DNA of 64,000 bases from Paragonimus skrjabini miyazakii (GCA_014338405.1 JTDE01000233.1:47987-111986); one strand, 5' to 3'; counted from the stretch's first letter, positions 11,851 to 24,056 are shown. Numbers and translations: made by a program. Notes: generated from the letters alone by a model not told the origin.

Positions 11851-12900
11851 GAAAAGCGATTACTTTGAAAGATCAAATTTTGCAATGCCTTGTACAAATG
11901 AACAAACTGAATAAACAATCGTCACAGTCACATAGGGGAAACACAAATCACGGGTTCATAGACAACAAAGTGGTGCATTTGGAAGCGCTGGTATATAGTA
12001 GGTACTATGAATTATCGATAAATCTAAAACTCAGCTCTCAACCGTCAACCACCTGCGAGATTATTTTACGGATCATAGTACACTCACTTAATTCAATGTT
12101 CCCACTTCATCACCATTGCATCTGTTGTTCTCTATCGTGCAATCCCCTCCCCATTCTCGGTCTCTCTGTATATAGCATTCAGGTCAATTCATGATTATAC
12201 TTTGCAATAACGCATACAGATGCTGTGTTGTTAGGCATCAAAAACCACGCTCGACGTTCAATGCCTGCGTAGACGAACTGTTTATCCGAGGCATTAAGTT
12301 AGTCAAATATATCCTTTTTGCTTACGAAAGGATATCAATATGTGGAACTTATTAACGCATGCCCATTCCTTCATGTACTTATACAGTACTTTGAAAATTC
12401 GTGGACCGCTGTCAGGACCAATGGCAGCCCCAGCCATTGTACTCACAAGTACGGCTCCCAGCTGGAAATGTTGATGATAATGATGACATGGCTACTTTAT
12501 GTTGCTAGTGGTTTTGCCATGTCCCACAGTAAAAATCTCCCCTCATTTAAATGAATGCATTGTTCATCTGTTTGCCCTGGTTTGTCATCCATGGGTATTA
12601 TAATTCGGCTAGATCATCATAACGTCTATCACCTTATGTTAATATTCTTAGTAAACACAGATGAATTCAATGTTTCCAGTCATTTTACGATGTGCGAAAT
12701 TTTGCGGCCATACCTCCATCCGGTTACAACCCACTCTCTTTATTTGGACTCCATTGAATGTAATAGATCAGATTCCGGCACATCGATTCATTTTCAAGCA
12801 AATAATTGTTCTTTTTTTCTCGTTACTCATTTAGCTCGATTTTTAAAAAAGTTTCTTTTCGAATGAAAGTGATAATTTTTGTTTTTAACGCGGTTTATTA
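11851..12900. other. No gene recognised
   Basis: Two consecutive plus-strand frames (12318-12554 and 12555-12866) share one frame with a single stop between them. A third (11826-12194) is open. None has a recognisable domain. Confidence 0.4.
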
Positions 12901-12902
12901 CC

Positions 12903-12945
12903 AATATATATTGTGATATATATATATTGTGATATATATTGTGAT
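12903..12945. repeat. AT-rich tandem repeat
   Basis: Three imperfect copies of a unit close to ATATATATTGTG. It directly precedes the inverted repeat of the PLE cluster. Confidence 0.8.
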
Positions 12946-12996
12946 TCGACAGCAATGAAATAGTCATATTTGAAACACTGGGTTCCCTTTACTAAC

Positions 12997-13141
12997 TTCA
13001 TCAATGCAGTAAAAAGACATATGTTACGATATGTTAACATTTCGTTTAATCTCAACAGTCGCATGTTTTACGTTTGCTACTAATGAGAGTAAACGAAATG
13101 TTAACATATCGCAACATATGTCTTCTTACTGCATTGATGAA
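12997..13141. repeat. Inverted repeat, 58-nt arms, with decayed hammerhead-like cores
   Basis: Arms 12997-13054 and 13084-13141 are complementary over 58 nt with three mismatches and a 29-nt loop. Each arm, read toward its own outer end, has a CUGA-like block, GAAA, the palindrome TGTTAACA and AUA followed by UCG(C/U)AAC. That block can pair with the AUGCGA before CUGA on the 13054 arm. One core base is wrong in each arm (CTGTTGA and CTAATGA). The same sequence bounds the PLE at 58518-59094, so this is a PLE terminus. Confidence 0.75.
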
Positions 13142-13261
13142 ATAGTCACAGTAGAGTGGTCAAAACAGTTAATGCACATATTTTATGGTTTAACAAATTC
13201 CTCTCCATATTATCAAGCGCGTACTACAAAAGAGGAGATTATAAAGCGGAAAACATAGGTC

Positions 13262-13583
13262 AAATTTGAAACTAAATGTACAAGGAACAGCTATGGCATG
13301 ACGGGACGACAGCTGAAGTTTCGGATCTCGGAACACTTCCCAGCATAGATGAGGAAGCTCGTGGCGCAGATGCAAGCTGACATCCTTGTGCACGCAACAA
13401 CCGTCACACAAACCACCGGCATCAGCGGTCGCTCGTCATTTCCTGGAAGGCCATCACCAGTTGGATCCCATGCAGGTAGTCACAGTTGTTTACTCAACTG
13501 ATAAGCGCCGGTTGTTACGATATGCTGAGGAGTTTGCACTGAGACGTTGGTGTCCACTGTGTGTTCAGAAAGACTTTAGTTAG
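13262..13583 (+). pseudogene. PLE GIY-YIG endonuclease C-terminal part
   Basis: Frame 1 reads SYGMTGRQLKFRISEHFPA (the second half of a GIY-YIG domain, with an internal stop replacing Trp). A frame change near 13400 leads to SAVARHFLEGHHQLDP, VVYSTDKRRLLRYAEEF and ending CPLCVQKDFS with a stop at about 13583. The family pattern is a His-rich middle (HxxxxGH), a Y-x-T region and a final LCVQK block just before the stop. Dead because of the stop and the frameshift. Confidence 0.7.
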
Positions 13584-13639
13584 TTTACCACTGCCATGGT
13601 AACGATACCATTGACTGACTGGCGAATAAATTCGCCGTA

Positions 13640-13865
13640 TGTTTCCCTTGCATGTTTAGTTTCACATTTGACCTATGTTTTTTATTTTATAATCTCCTGT
13701 TCTGTAGTACGCACTTAACAATATAGAGATAAATTTGTCAGGCCTTAAATCGTGCGCATTTACGTTTTTGACTGCTCTACCAAAATGTGTTTTGGAAAGT
13801 GCTGGTTTACATTTCTGGATTAAGTATGTTTCATTTGCTGTGTATGTAAAAAAGTGAGGAATCAT
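13640..13865 (-). pseudogene. PLE linker fragment, inverted
   Basis: The minus frame 13865-13662 reads KTHFGRAVKNVNAHDLRPDK and later YYRTGDYKIKNIGQM. The end of it is the inverted copy of 13216-13262 on the plus strand, which precedes the GIY-YIG domain there. So this is the same linker in the opposite orientation. Confidence 0.5.
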
Positions 13866-13889
13866 CTATCAGGGTTTACAAAGCACAAT

Positions 13890-14545
13890 ACTGACTTGAT
13901 TCGAAACAAACTGAAACGTTAGGACATGTCTCAATGTAATGCTGCTGCGAAGCTGATTGCTAAACTGTATGTTTCGGAAACTTGGCCTGCTCGCAAGGGA
14001 GATATCCACAGGAGGACTGTGTTTCACCGTCGTTGTCTCGGCCAATTAGCCCACACTAATTGGATTGATCGGGTGAACAATACGGCCGTTCGCCTGCGCG
14101 TACTCCGGAACGCTTGGGTTGCGCGATCAATTGGTCAACCATTCACGCTACACAGCCTGGGATGGTTAGGTCATGTACTTCGTATGACAACTGAGCGTTT
14201 GCCGTACCGGGCATTACATACTGAGACCACAAACAGTTGGGTGTAACCACATGGTGGTCAAGCAACAAAGTGATCATGAAATATGAAAACCCTGACCGTT
14301 CCACTGAACAAAGTTAGTAGGTGTCTCTTGCCTAAACAGGATCCTCGTGATCACTCAAATCGAGTGGAGACGCTATCCGAGATGGCGGTGTGCCACAGTC
14401 AGTGGCGTACCTGCATCCATACCATTTCTAGTTCTTCCGCTTGGTTGTCTTCTATTAATCTTCAGACTTCTTAGTTGCGTTTTCTTCTAGGATATTCCAC
14501 GTCATTGTTGAGGTAAGTGGCAGCCCTACCGGTCACATGCTATCG
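13890..14545 (+). mobile_element. LINE 3' end (EN-RT family, second copy)
   Basis: The plus frame 13926-14246 reads SETWPARKGDIHRRTVFHRR, then RSIGQPFTLHSLGWLGHVLR and RLPYRALHTETTNSW. This is the C-terminal region that follows RT in the same LINE family as 8255-11414. Similarity continues through 14283-14545, where the frame 14283-14474 keeps QDPRDHSNRVETLSEMAVC and QWRTCIHTISS. A stop after NSWV and frame changes make it a pseudogene. Truncated at the 5' end, as is usual for LINE insertions. Confidence 0.8.
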
Positions 14546-14559
14546 TAGGTTGAGGATGA

Positions 14560-15050
14560 CATTCTTTTCCCCCCGATATAGATAAGACCAAATCAAAACA
14601 GTTATGCGTCTCTAGACATATCGCTATTATCAGAGGAGTATGATTTAAATTTGGAAAAAGGGTAACTTCCTTTAAAAATAAAAACCAATAAAAGTTTAAA
14701 AAAACAACCTGCCGGATGTTAATCGTAAACCGAACAAAGTCGAATTAATATATTACCAAGTGATCAATATAATGCAAAGTTTTATGAACCTCGACCTGAT
14801 TTAGCCGCATTTTGCAAAATAATACACGTGTGCAAGTGTGACGTGAATGCGCGTGACTTTTTCTAGACCAAAAAGATGCTGTTCAGCCATACGTATTGCC
14901 AACTGAGTCGACATGGAATTGCGTGCAATTATAAATAAGCACAACGGGTCACATGAAGTTCAGAGTGACTAACGAATGTATGTGTATAACATTAAGGAAG
15001 ACGGATGAATATACTGGCGGTTCTCAACTAAGACATCTCATGTTCTAGGG
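14560..15050. other. No gene recognised
   Basis: AT-rich, no coding or repeat signal identified. Confidence 0.5.
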
Positions 15051-15051
15051 A

Positions 15052-15186
15052 GGTTTCTGCATGCAAAAAAGCACATCTGAAAACCACACCAAATAATTCT
15101 TCTAAACATAATGGGTACAGTTAGACACAGCTCATTGAGACTACTCTGCACCGTGCTGTAGACACCGGGGAGGATCGACCCGGTAT
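15052..15186 (+). repeat. Direct repeat, copy 1
   Basis: Clearly similar to 16683-16830: shared blocks TTCTGCATGCAAAAA, ACACCAAATAATT, ACAGTTAG and TAGACACCGGGGA. It ends in a small hairpin (ACCGGG...CCCGGT). No coding content recognised. Confidence 0.75.
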
Positions 15187-15189
15187 ACA

Positions 15190-16680
15190 GAATCTGTTTG
15201 ATCACTTGAGATTATTTAACGTTAGTAAGTTACAAATAAACTACTTTAGTATCGAAGCTTGTTCGGAGAAATACTATAGTTTAATCATGTGCGGTTAAAA
15301 ACGAAGACCCTACAGAATGTTGAAGCTACCAAATGATGTATAGCTGCACAGATTCTCATCAGCCGATAATATGTAGTTAGTAAGATATACTCGGAAAACC
15401 GGATCGCCATTAAATAGTCAGGTGACACACCGATTTACAATTGGTACAATACTTACAGATAAGTTTACGGTAAGCCTGAAGTAACTGTTTATGATGTTGA
15501 GCCTACTGTGAAGATAGTTGAAAGTCGTCCAATAGCGCCGAGTAAAATGTTACTGTTGAGAAGACTTCTTATAGCTGATGAAAGATGGACAATATAGATT
15601 GATAACGAAAACGAAATGTAATTTAGGGTGTCATGGTTGAGTAAACTTTTGATATTGCTCAAACTAAGTGTTTGATTTGCAAACACTGACAGCTTCATAA
15701 TAAGCTCATAAAACAGGCAAACGCCGTAATGATTTTTTGCAAATTGGGTTCACTTAAAATTCGCTTCTACAAAGAACCCTAACATTTCTAGATGGATTGG
15801 CAACGAGGATGCAAACACTTCCTCTCTGGATCACAGCATCATGTGCTCACCATGTTGTCTAATGTACAGCGTCGCTATCGAGTAGTATGGCACGATTCAA
15901 ACGCGCGGAAACTAAAGGTTAGTCTTCAATGACAAGAAGATCGGGAGTTGAAATTGACAGTTTGAAACGCAGAGATGCACTGTGCAAAATGCGATCATAA
16001 AGAGATTGACGGTGCACTATTGCCAACGGATATGGATACACGACAGCTGTGACAAATGGTGTTTGAGCTCCTGGGTGTTTATTTTCAAATTTTCTGTAGT
16101 GCATTTTCAGAAGAAAACATTTTCATGTCAAACGGTCACAACAAGTGGATGCAATGCTGATTCATTCCAAACTTACATCGGTTTATCACCATATAAAAGG
16201 AAATTTGGAGCGTTATTACGATATCTTACGTTACGAGGAAGCCTTGGGCTTAAACAACAGGTTTCGTGTCTTTAAATTTATGTCTTGTACCTCCATTGCT
16301 AAGCCTCTGGTCCTTCATGTTAAGCCCTATGTTCAAAGAAAGTGCTGTGGTTGTCGATTTTCAGATTTCCTTCTGAGTGATAAGCCATGCATTTTGGATT
16401 TGTAATATATCATACACTCCGCCAGAGCATTTACACACAGCACATTTTGTAGAAAATAAGCACTTTTACACACATTTCTGACATATTAAGAAGATAAGGG
16501 CAGCGGAATTTGAATCGACCACATAAAATAGAAATTCCTTCAGAAATTCTATAAGAGCACTTCACGGCTGATGTAATTTTCACTTCAGACGTGAACACAC
16601 TGATTTCAGAAATATAAAACATCCTTCGCCTGTTACGAATTTGAATAACGAAATCAAAAGACCGGTTTTGCAAGATGGTA
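15190..16680. other. No gene recognised between the two direct repeats
   Basis: Short frames only. The plus frames 15982-16275 and 16145-16405 overlap and have no domain. Confidence 0.4.
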
Positions 16681-16682
16681 TA

Positions 16683-16830
16683 GGTGCTTCTGCATGCAAA
16701 AAGATATCTAAAACGACCTCTAACAAACACACCAAATAATTTTTCCAAACATGCTGAGTACAGTTAGTCACAGTCCATTGAGTCTATTCTGCATCGTGCT
16801 ATAGACACCGGGGATGATCGACTCGGTATC
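16683..16830 (+). repeat. Direct repeat, copy 2
   Basis: Same orientation as 15052-15186, about 1.63 kb downstream. The terminal hairpin is retained with one mismatch (ACCGGGG...CTCGGT). Open frames on the minus strand here (16431-16771) are not supported as genes. Confidence 0.75.
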
Positions 16831-16839
16831 TTATCTAAT

Positions 16840-19800
16840 ATTTTTGATGTCCACCGCAGTCGTGTGATTTGATATGATTTCAACCATGCATAGTCAACCA
16901 AATGTGGTGACCACCTTTTGATGTTGAAAATGTGGAAGTGACTAACGTTTCACCAATAATCGCTTGGTAACAAATCTGGGAACAAGAGCTCGTCAAACGA
17001 GTAGGCTGATAAGAACACCACAGTCGAGCGTTCGTCTTTCACTGTTACCACAACTTATGTCGAAACAATACAGAAGATTTGTTCAACAATGTTAACCACT
17101 ACAGTTCATCGGATAGGATTGCCGGTAGAATAAACGACATTCTGGCTTTTTGACTCATCACCAGTCCCAGTAAAAACTAACAAGATAGGCTTGGCTAGCC
17201 GTATTGATTATCGGTAACATGATAACTGCACAGAAAACCGCTTCTATCGGACCGGAAACGTTGACTGTGGGACTCGCTCTTAAATGCGAGAGTGAAGACA
17301 AAGGACTGCAGCCCAGATCACTGGTATGTGATCAGTTAGAGTTAACTTCATTCTGGCAGAACGTGAGGTCCATGGGATCATTTATGTTCGCAGACAATGT
17401 ATTTTGATAAGCCGATAAGGAAATTTGATTTCACATGCTGGTCACTTGTTTTGACGTGTTTCGTATGCAATCAGATGCCAAATATCCATAGCTCACAGAC
17501 AATATCTCGGCTGAACATAAAATAAACATTTCAGAAATCGAAAAAATAGATTTGGACAAGAGATGAGGCCAACAGAAAACAACAGGCAGGGAAGACAGGA
17601 TGCATATCGATTGAAGTGCTCGTGATGGTGATGAATTTCACGTGTTCACTAGTATCATTATCAAAACGTATTCAGTTGCGGCTCTCGCTATAGTTGTCTG
17701 ACGTGGATTTCTTTCTTAGGGTTTCTGAGGGATTTTTCATGGTTACAACCAACACACTGCATCCGGATGGTTAATTTAAAACTAGTCTTGATAGTAAACA
17801 AAATACCTGACACTTGTTAAGGGCTCAGCCAAACATCTGCTATCGACGCAGACTTAAACGAAAGTGCAAAAATGAAAGTACAGAGTGTTCAGTACAACAC
17901 TGCTCTTTATGTATGGTAGTGTACTATGGAGGAGATCAATATCTCACAGACTAAATAACGCACAGCCTAGAAATTAGGGAGAAACCTGAAAAGCAACGAC
18001 GTGAGATAATACACTTAAGGCTTGAAACTGGATGACCAAAGATTATCGTTGAATAGATGAGGAGAACAATATAGTACAGTGCTTCTCATGTTTGTCTATA
18101 GCAGACAAATAATTCAAGTGGTCTATTACAAATGGAAACGCAACAGCTTAAACGATCAGTTTGTGCTACAGTTCAACCGTTTGTCAATCCTACGTTTGCA
18201 CAGACTAATGACCTACCAACGATATACAATAAGCATGAAATTAAAGCTTAGTGAGCAAGCTAGGAGCAAATCTAAATGAAATGCACATTAGTTTTATACA
18301 ACTGAAAGCGCTTTGCAATAAAAAGAGAATGAGGATTTCTATTTCGAAGTAGCTCGTAGAATATTTAAACGACTTAACAAAAAGCGCAGATATTGATCAA
18401 TCATACGGAACAAAAATGACGGAAAACAATAACAGATATAAACGAACGTAACAGTAGTGAGACATGGAGGGTTTTCATCGCGATGGTCAAACTTTTTTGT
18501 TTATGAGGTTAAAATTGTCTCATCCCAACAACTAGAAGAGTGAAAACTTGATTAACACTGGCAGGACTTCACTTGAGACTGGCGTTTAGTTTGAAAAATA
18601 CAGTTATTTCGTTAGTACAATACGCCTGTCCAACAAGTGGAACTTATTAAATTATTGGATAAGATTGCCCTACTGCAATGGATTGGGAAGGGTTGTTGAA
18701 TAAAAAAGATTCTCATGGTCAAGAATGAGACAAAAGTAGTTGGTTAACAATCAACTGTTTAGAAATTGTCGACAGAAGATCCTTAATACAGAGATGTGTC
18801 ATGGTGAGAAAGCATAGGTAGAAAGATACTATCGGTTTTAATGTAAGCTGAACTTACCAGCCTCTCAGGTTAGATGCATAGGAATATCTGCGTAAACGTG
18901 ATGTATGAGGCTCGTGTACAACCGCGTACAACCCGAAAATGCACACGCGAATATACGCACAACAATCGATGGGTTAGTGTTCATTCTCGAGTGGTGCTAG
19001 TTGATTTATGGGGCTGTTGTGGTGGATAGTGGGAAAGCGTATAACTCCGTTTGTTCCGATATAACAGACAGGTGTCTTGATGTGATGGCCAGCTAATTAA
19101 TTAGAGTAGTGACATCATTCATAAAGCGATCAAAATGATGGTTTCAAAATATTAATTTCGCCTAACAATTTGATAGCAATCAAAATAGCGGACACCTACA
19201 CTTAAACACTGTGTAGACATACGCAACAGTTTCCCGAGCAATGAGTATGTGAGACGCAATATGGTGACGGCATTGTATGTAATTTTACTGAAATGTGACT
19301 GTCTCTAGCTCAATGATAGTGATGTGAGTGAATGGTTTCGTACTGTTTAAAGCTGTCTTAAGTAGATTGTCATGTGTGAACATGATTGGTTCACGAGCCG
19401 TGAGCTGCGCGATCAGATGATACTGCACATCTTATCTAACCAGCTTGATTTTTCAATAACATGATCCGTTGGCTAAAGACATGGAAACGAATACAGCCAG
19501 GATGCACTAAGTTGTCGGTTACAGATTGTTGTGCATGTGGACGTATATGCATGGAATCAACAAGGGTAAGAGAGACGAACCTACAAAACGGCGGTCACGA
19601 TCTTGAATGCAACGTCCACAAAACATTGGGGTAAGTGCTCACACGCATCCAAACTAAGGGAGTGCATTTTGATTTCGAAAGAAAACGGCCCAAAAAATAA
19701 TTAACTAGGTACAAACGACATACAGCAATGAATTACTAACAACGGACATTTATTGCGACGAGCACAATAATAGAAACGAAGTACCAGAGAGTGTCTGGAA

Positions 19801-20585
19801 CGAAAGTTGTTTCAAATGTGGCACCAGACACACCTTAAACTATACAACTGGCAACCCTTCCAAATCCGATCAAGTTTTTAACCACAGCATTCTTATGCCC
19901 TCATAATCTTTGTCTTCAGGGTTCAGACAGCAAAATCTACCAGCAGTCAACTGATGTTCAGTTCTAAGTATAACTTGACATAAAAAGCTAATGGGAATGT
20001 AGCTATCTAACGAACGTCCTGGATTATGAAAAACGAACAGAAAAAGTAGGCTAAACGTTGGAGTAACCCGAAACCTCGTGCGAAAACACTAGTCTGAGAT
20101 AACCACTCAATATATATATGTGCTAAGTCAATCATGTTCTACCCACAGTCACAGAATGTCCCTTTCGGATACTACAAATTCGCAATTTGGTTTTATTAAC
20201 GAAGTTCCAATGAAGATGTGATGAAGGAGAAACGTTTTGCGGTTTGCGATATAAGTATAGGGGCATGTGATTGACTCGAATGAAGAGCTTTATATACTCT
20301 GTTAATAAGGTGTAAGTGCTTATTATTGACACACCCTTTACAAGTTATCCAGTTCGATGTAGACAATGCTCTGTTACCACTCTCGTGGATAGTTAATTAT
20401 CTCGAGAAGTCACAGCGCAGCATTCATCTTTCACTGATTGACAGTGTATAATTCAGCAGCAGCACGTGAGGTATCGCTGGACGGTCGCAAACCCTGATTG
20501 CTCCACATCCATAATCTGTAGGTCATCCATCCATTCATTGAACAAAAATCACAAGTGATCACATTTTTTGCACTTAAACCAATAC
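16840..20585. other. No gene recognised
   Basis: No domain, RNA gene or clear repeat was found. Confidence 0.5.
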
Positions 20586-20589
20586 CCAT

Positions 20590-20870
20590 AAGCAAAAGTG
20601 GTTGAACGCTCAGATATGATTAATTGGTCGTGTTCAATCTAAGGTAACTGGCGCGATGGTCAAGACGTTTGACTCGCGACACCGTAATCAGGGTTCAAAT
20701 ACAGGTCTTGGCTCGGATATTCACTACTGATGAATTCTCACAGAGGTGAAAATCCAGTCTAGTGATTCTTTTCAAAGAGGCTGACTGAAAAGTTTATGAC
20801 AGTCCAAAACCTGGAATCAAACATGAGTACTTTACAAATTAAATCTATTAAATCCCCCATTACGCATCAG
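20590..20870 (+). mobile_element. SM-alpha-like SINE with hammerhead ribozyme
   Basis: A Pol III A box TGGTCAAGACG lies at 20657-20667 and a B box GGTTCAAATAC at 20692-20702, as in tRNA-derived SINEs. The hammerhead follows at 20721-20765. Upstream bases 20590-20650 match the heads of the copies at 32880 and 53900 (TGATTAATTGGTCGTG-like block). Known: schistosome SM-alpha retroposons combine Pol III boxes with a hammerhead. The copy is diverged but keeps the full ribozyme core. Confidence 0.8.
20721..20765 (+). ncRNA. Hammerhead ribozyme in SINE
   Basis: Stem I strands TCACTA (20721-20726) and TAGTGA (20760-20765) are perfectly complementary. The core CTGATGA is at 20727-20733 and GAAA at 20748-20751, with cleavage triplet GUC ending at 20759. 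Stem II (20734-20747) pairs CUC with GAG around ACA with some G-U pairs. Stem III is only 2-3 bp and is damaged here (AUCCAG). All core residues are present; activity is uncertain because stem III is weak. Confidence 0.75.
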
Positions 20871-23400
20871 TAATTAACCACTTCTGATAACTAGTGCCTA
20901 CTGAACACTGATCAAGTGTGAAGGAAGCATCACATGAGCACTTATGGCATTCAACAACTTGCATTGAGGACAAATAGTCACTCTACATTCGAAGCAGTTT
21001 GACTTCATCCGAAGCACTCCTCGTCAATACGAGAAGAAAATAACGAAGTTGCCAACGAACTACAGCAACAAGTCCAAAATAACATGCAATGCACAATTGA
21101 CAAAAATTAAATATTCTTTCCCTCGCACATTATCGCCGTACGTTTTACTCAACGTCTTTCTCCGATATTCGTCTGATAATCAATGTCCACTGGTTGTGTT
21201 TGTTCCATTACCTTGGGTATGTGAGCCAGCCACCAACATGGTAGTAAAAAATCCACGACATATCGATGTCGGATAGATGAAGCGATAACATATCTTATCG
21301 GTAGACAGCGTTTTTCTAACTAAAACTGACAATGAAAGCTAGTGGGTTGGATTTTAGTGTGCCACCGTGAAAAAAAAGAAGGTTCTGTTTTCCCAAAATA
21401 CATGTTCAATTTACTTTCTTTGAAGGAATACCTCCAACTTATCACAGGACCATCATGCTGGGTTATAGTTGTAAAATGTAGCAAACTTTCGTATAGTTTC
21501 TATCAACACTTGGATAAGCTATCCGAACGATTAAAGTCTAAATTTTTCCGACGGCAAATGCTATCGAAAGATTAGCCTACGTAAAATGTCTCCTATTCAG
21601 TCAATGAAGGTCAATATTGCTGTTCGCTTCAGAATTTGTCAGTGTTCCATTGTGAATACTTGAAATCGATTGACACCTTCGACTGACTGGCGCTGACAAC
21701 GTAGTTTGAATCTGACCACACCAACCTTCAGCCATTAGTTCTGAGGATGATACTTCATTCTCCAGATGCCTTGCACAATAACTGGGTGAAGAAGCTGTTC
21801 ACAGTAACCTTAAGCCATTGGGATTTTCAGTTAAGTGTCTATTCTATCAGAAGTTCGCATATATGTGTTTTCGGTGACATGACTGAGTCTACCGAAATGA
21901 CAGGAATGCACCCGAGTTTCAGCAAATCAATGGATGATCTCCAATAAATTCAGTAGCTGAGCAGTAGTTGCTACAGACAAAAAGGCGAGGGTAAAACAGT
22001 ACATCAGTGGCATATCCGTGGAGCCGTACACTAGGTGTTCGGTTGTTCGCATCATGTCGCTACACACACCAATTTCAACCTTACGAAAAACAGTATCGAA
22101 ACCAAAAGACCAGCCAAAAGTCACAGTTATACATCAAACTAAATTATATACATACGATAAACAACGTGTCAACCAAACTGGTCTAAAGCTATGTATGCAA
22201 CTATACAACGAAGAATTGGTCATCAAAAGCTGCAAGTAAGTTTTGTCAGTCCTAGTATGCCAGCATCAAAGTGAACGCAATATGAATACCACGAAAAGGT
22301 CTAATCAGACAAACAACAAACATGAAGGAGCTTTTTTTTACAGTGGTATTTATCTACCAGTTGAATGAATAGTCATATAGAATAAGATTCAATGTATGAG
22401 CAAATGTAGGCCAAAAGTTTGAGAGGGCGTAAACGTGATCATGAGCAAATGTTGACGCTGTTGAACAAATGAACGTGGACAGATCGGATCGATAGTCGAA
22501 ACTCAATACTGGATAATCAAACAAATCGAACTTCGAAGATAAAGAACTGATCGACTTTGCTGAAGGACGGAGGATAACAAAACCCATCCAATCAGATTTC
22601 ACATCAAAAGTTCAAAAGCAACCGATTGTAATCAATTGGATTTCAAGTACGTGGAGCAGGTTACTTCCGTGCGCAACAGCAGGCACTCATCAAATTTTGC
22701 TAAATTTGACACAAACCACTGCACAATGGTGATGAAACCTCGTCACGTGATGAAACGTCTGCACTCTAAATGTCACTCCCGGAAAACAATCAACTATCTA
22801 GAACATGCACTCTTTTATTGCTCGCCTCAACAGCCTGAAAGAATCAATGTCTTGTGGTCATATACATAATCCGTAGTGTCTTAATGTTATTCATTCGGTA
22901 CAATTCCAGTAACATAACCAAATCAACTCAGATGAATATTTTGTTTCCCTATACCCATAGCATAATCCGGAACTAGGGTGTCAAGAAAACTAACGAAGAA
23001 ACCCAACATTATACACTTTTCGTACAATATATAACATCCTATGATAAAGCTGTGAACAGTACACATTTATTGCGCAACTAACATGAACCTGAGATCATAT
23101 TCAAATATATACATTTATTGCAATTTGAGTAATCTTTGTGAATTTCAATTTTTTTTACATTTTCATAGGTAACTAATTGCCTACCCTATTGCATTCGGTG
23201 CATCCACATTTTTTGAAGACCAATTCACAAAAGGAGAATTTTTGAGTAGTTCGTGAGATATTCACAGTATGTTTATGATTAATGGCACGACCGTACAACA
23301 ATGATCACTAAATATTATTGATAAAAAACTCGAGAACATGAAAGGTGACAGCACGCTTCAAGATATTCGCAATAATTCGCCCAATCTCCTGAGTTAAAGC
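20871..23400. other. No gene recognised
   Basis: Open frames at 21342-21575 (plus), 21927-22124 (minus, with a hydrophobic C-terminal half) and 22636-22869 (plus) have no identifiable domain or splice context. Confidence 0.45.
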
Positions 23401-23735
23401 CACTCAGTCAAGGGCAGTGATGCGCAGGATTCTGTCCACAGCTGAAGCTATTGGAAGTCGCCTGTACAACCCACCCCTGCGCGCCCAGAAACGTCCAGTT
23501 CAGGCTTTGGATCTGCCATGGCCAACCCCACCCCTATTAACCTGTCAAGACCCACGGTTCAAGTGGGTACTTGATTGCAGCGTGACATCGAACTGACTAA
23601 TATCATTAACCATCCGCTCCCCGTTTATCCCCTTTGATGATTCTCCTGTAAAATTCGTGATATAAATGTTATGTATTTAGCCTGATGATGAATCAACGAA
23701 AACGAGCTTGTTCGCAACACGGTATTTTTTAAGAC
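23400..23735 (+). repeat. GC-rich patch ending in CCTGATGATGAAT motif
   Basis: 23400-23575 is distinctly GC-rich. The stretch at 23680-23720 (CCTGATGATGAAT, GAAAAC, GCTTGTT) recurs at 28490-28530. It may be the remains of an interspersed element. No coding domain. Confidence 0.35.
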
Positions 23736-23956
23736 TACACTGGGAATTTTCGCGCAATAATTCGTCTGTCGAAGCAGACATTATTTTACTGCAACCTGCG
23801 TCAGACCCCTCATTAATTACGTGTGCACAATGAAATGAACGGGTTCTTTAAAAGTTTACAGTAAGCAGATCACGCGAGAACTCAAAGCCAGACCAAACAG
23901 ATATCCGATCATGACCAAGGATTCCGTAATCATTGATCAAGCATAAGACTACATAA

Positions 23957-24056
23957 NNNNNNNNNNNNNNNNNNNNNNNNNNNNNNNNNNNNNNNNNNNN
24001 NNNNNNNNNNNNNNNNNNNNNNNNNNNNNNNNNNNNNNNNNNNNNNNNNNNNNNNN
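23957..24056. other. Assembly gap (100 N)
   Basis: Exactly 100 N, the conventional size for a gap of unknown length. Distances across it are not meaningful. Confidence 0.98.

Larger units (their letters stand above)
13186..13865. mobile_element. Penelope-like element ends in opposite orientation
   Basis: Plus strand 13186-13280 and the reverse complement of about 13640-13740 are diverged copies of one sequence (both with a GTACTACA...GGAGATTATAAA core). Between them lies a plus-strand nuclease end. This is again an inverted PLE arrangement. A 16-base palindrome (GGCGAAT, AA, ATTCGCC) sits at 13621-13636, between the two halves. Confidence 0.65.

Noticed and set aside
12318..12866. Two consecutive plus-strand ORFs in one frame as a broken gene
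   Set aside because: No recognisable domain, and composition gives no coding support.
19000..19120. VVDSGKAYNSV-like peptide resembling an RT motif A
   Set aside because: No further RT motif follows in any frame.
22354..22869. Adjacent ORFs on opposite strands as exons
   Set aside because: No splice-site context, domain or repeat support.
23680..23720. CTGATGA followed by GAAA as a third class of hammerhead
   Set aside because: The bases between CTGATGA and GAAA cannot form stem II in either copy, and no stem I partner is visible. Kept only as a low-interest repeated motif.
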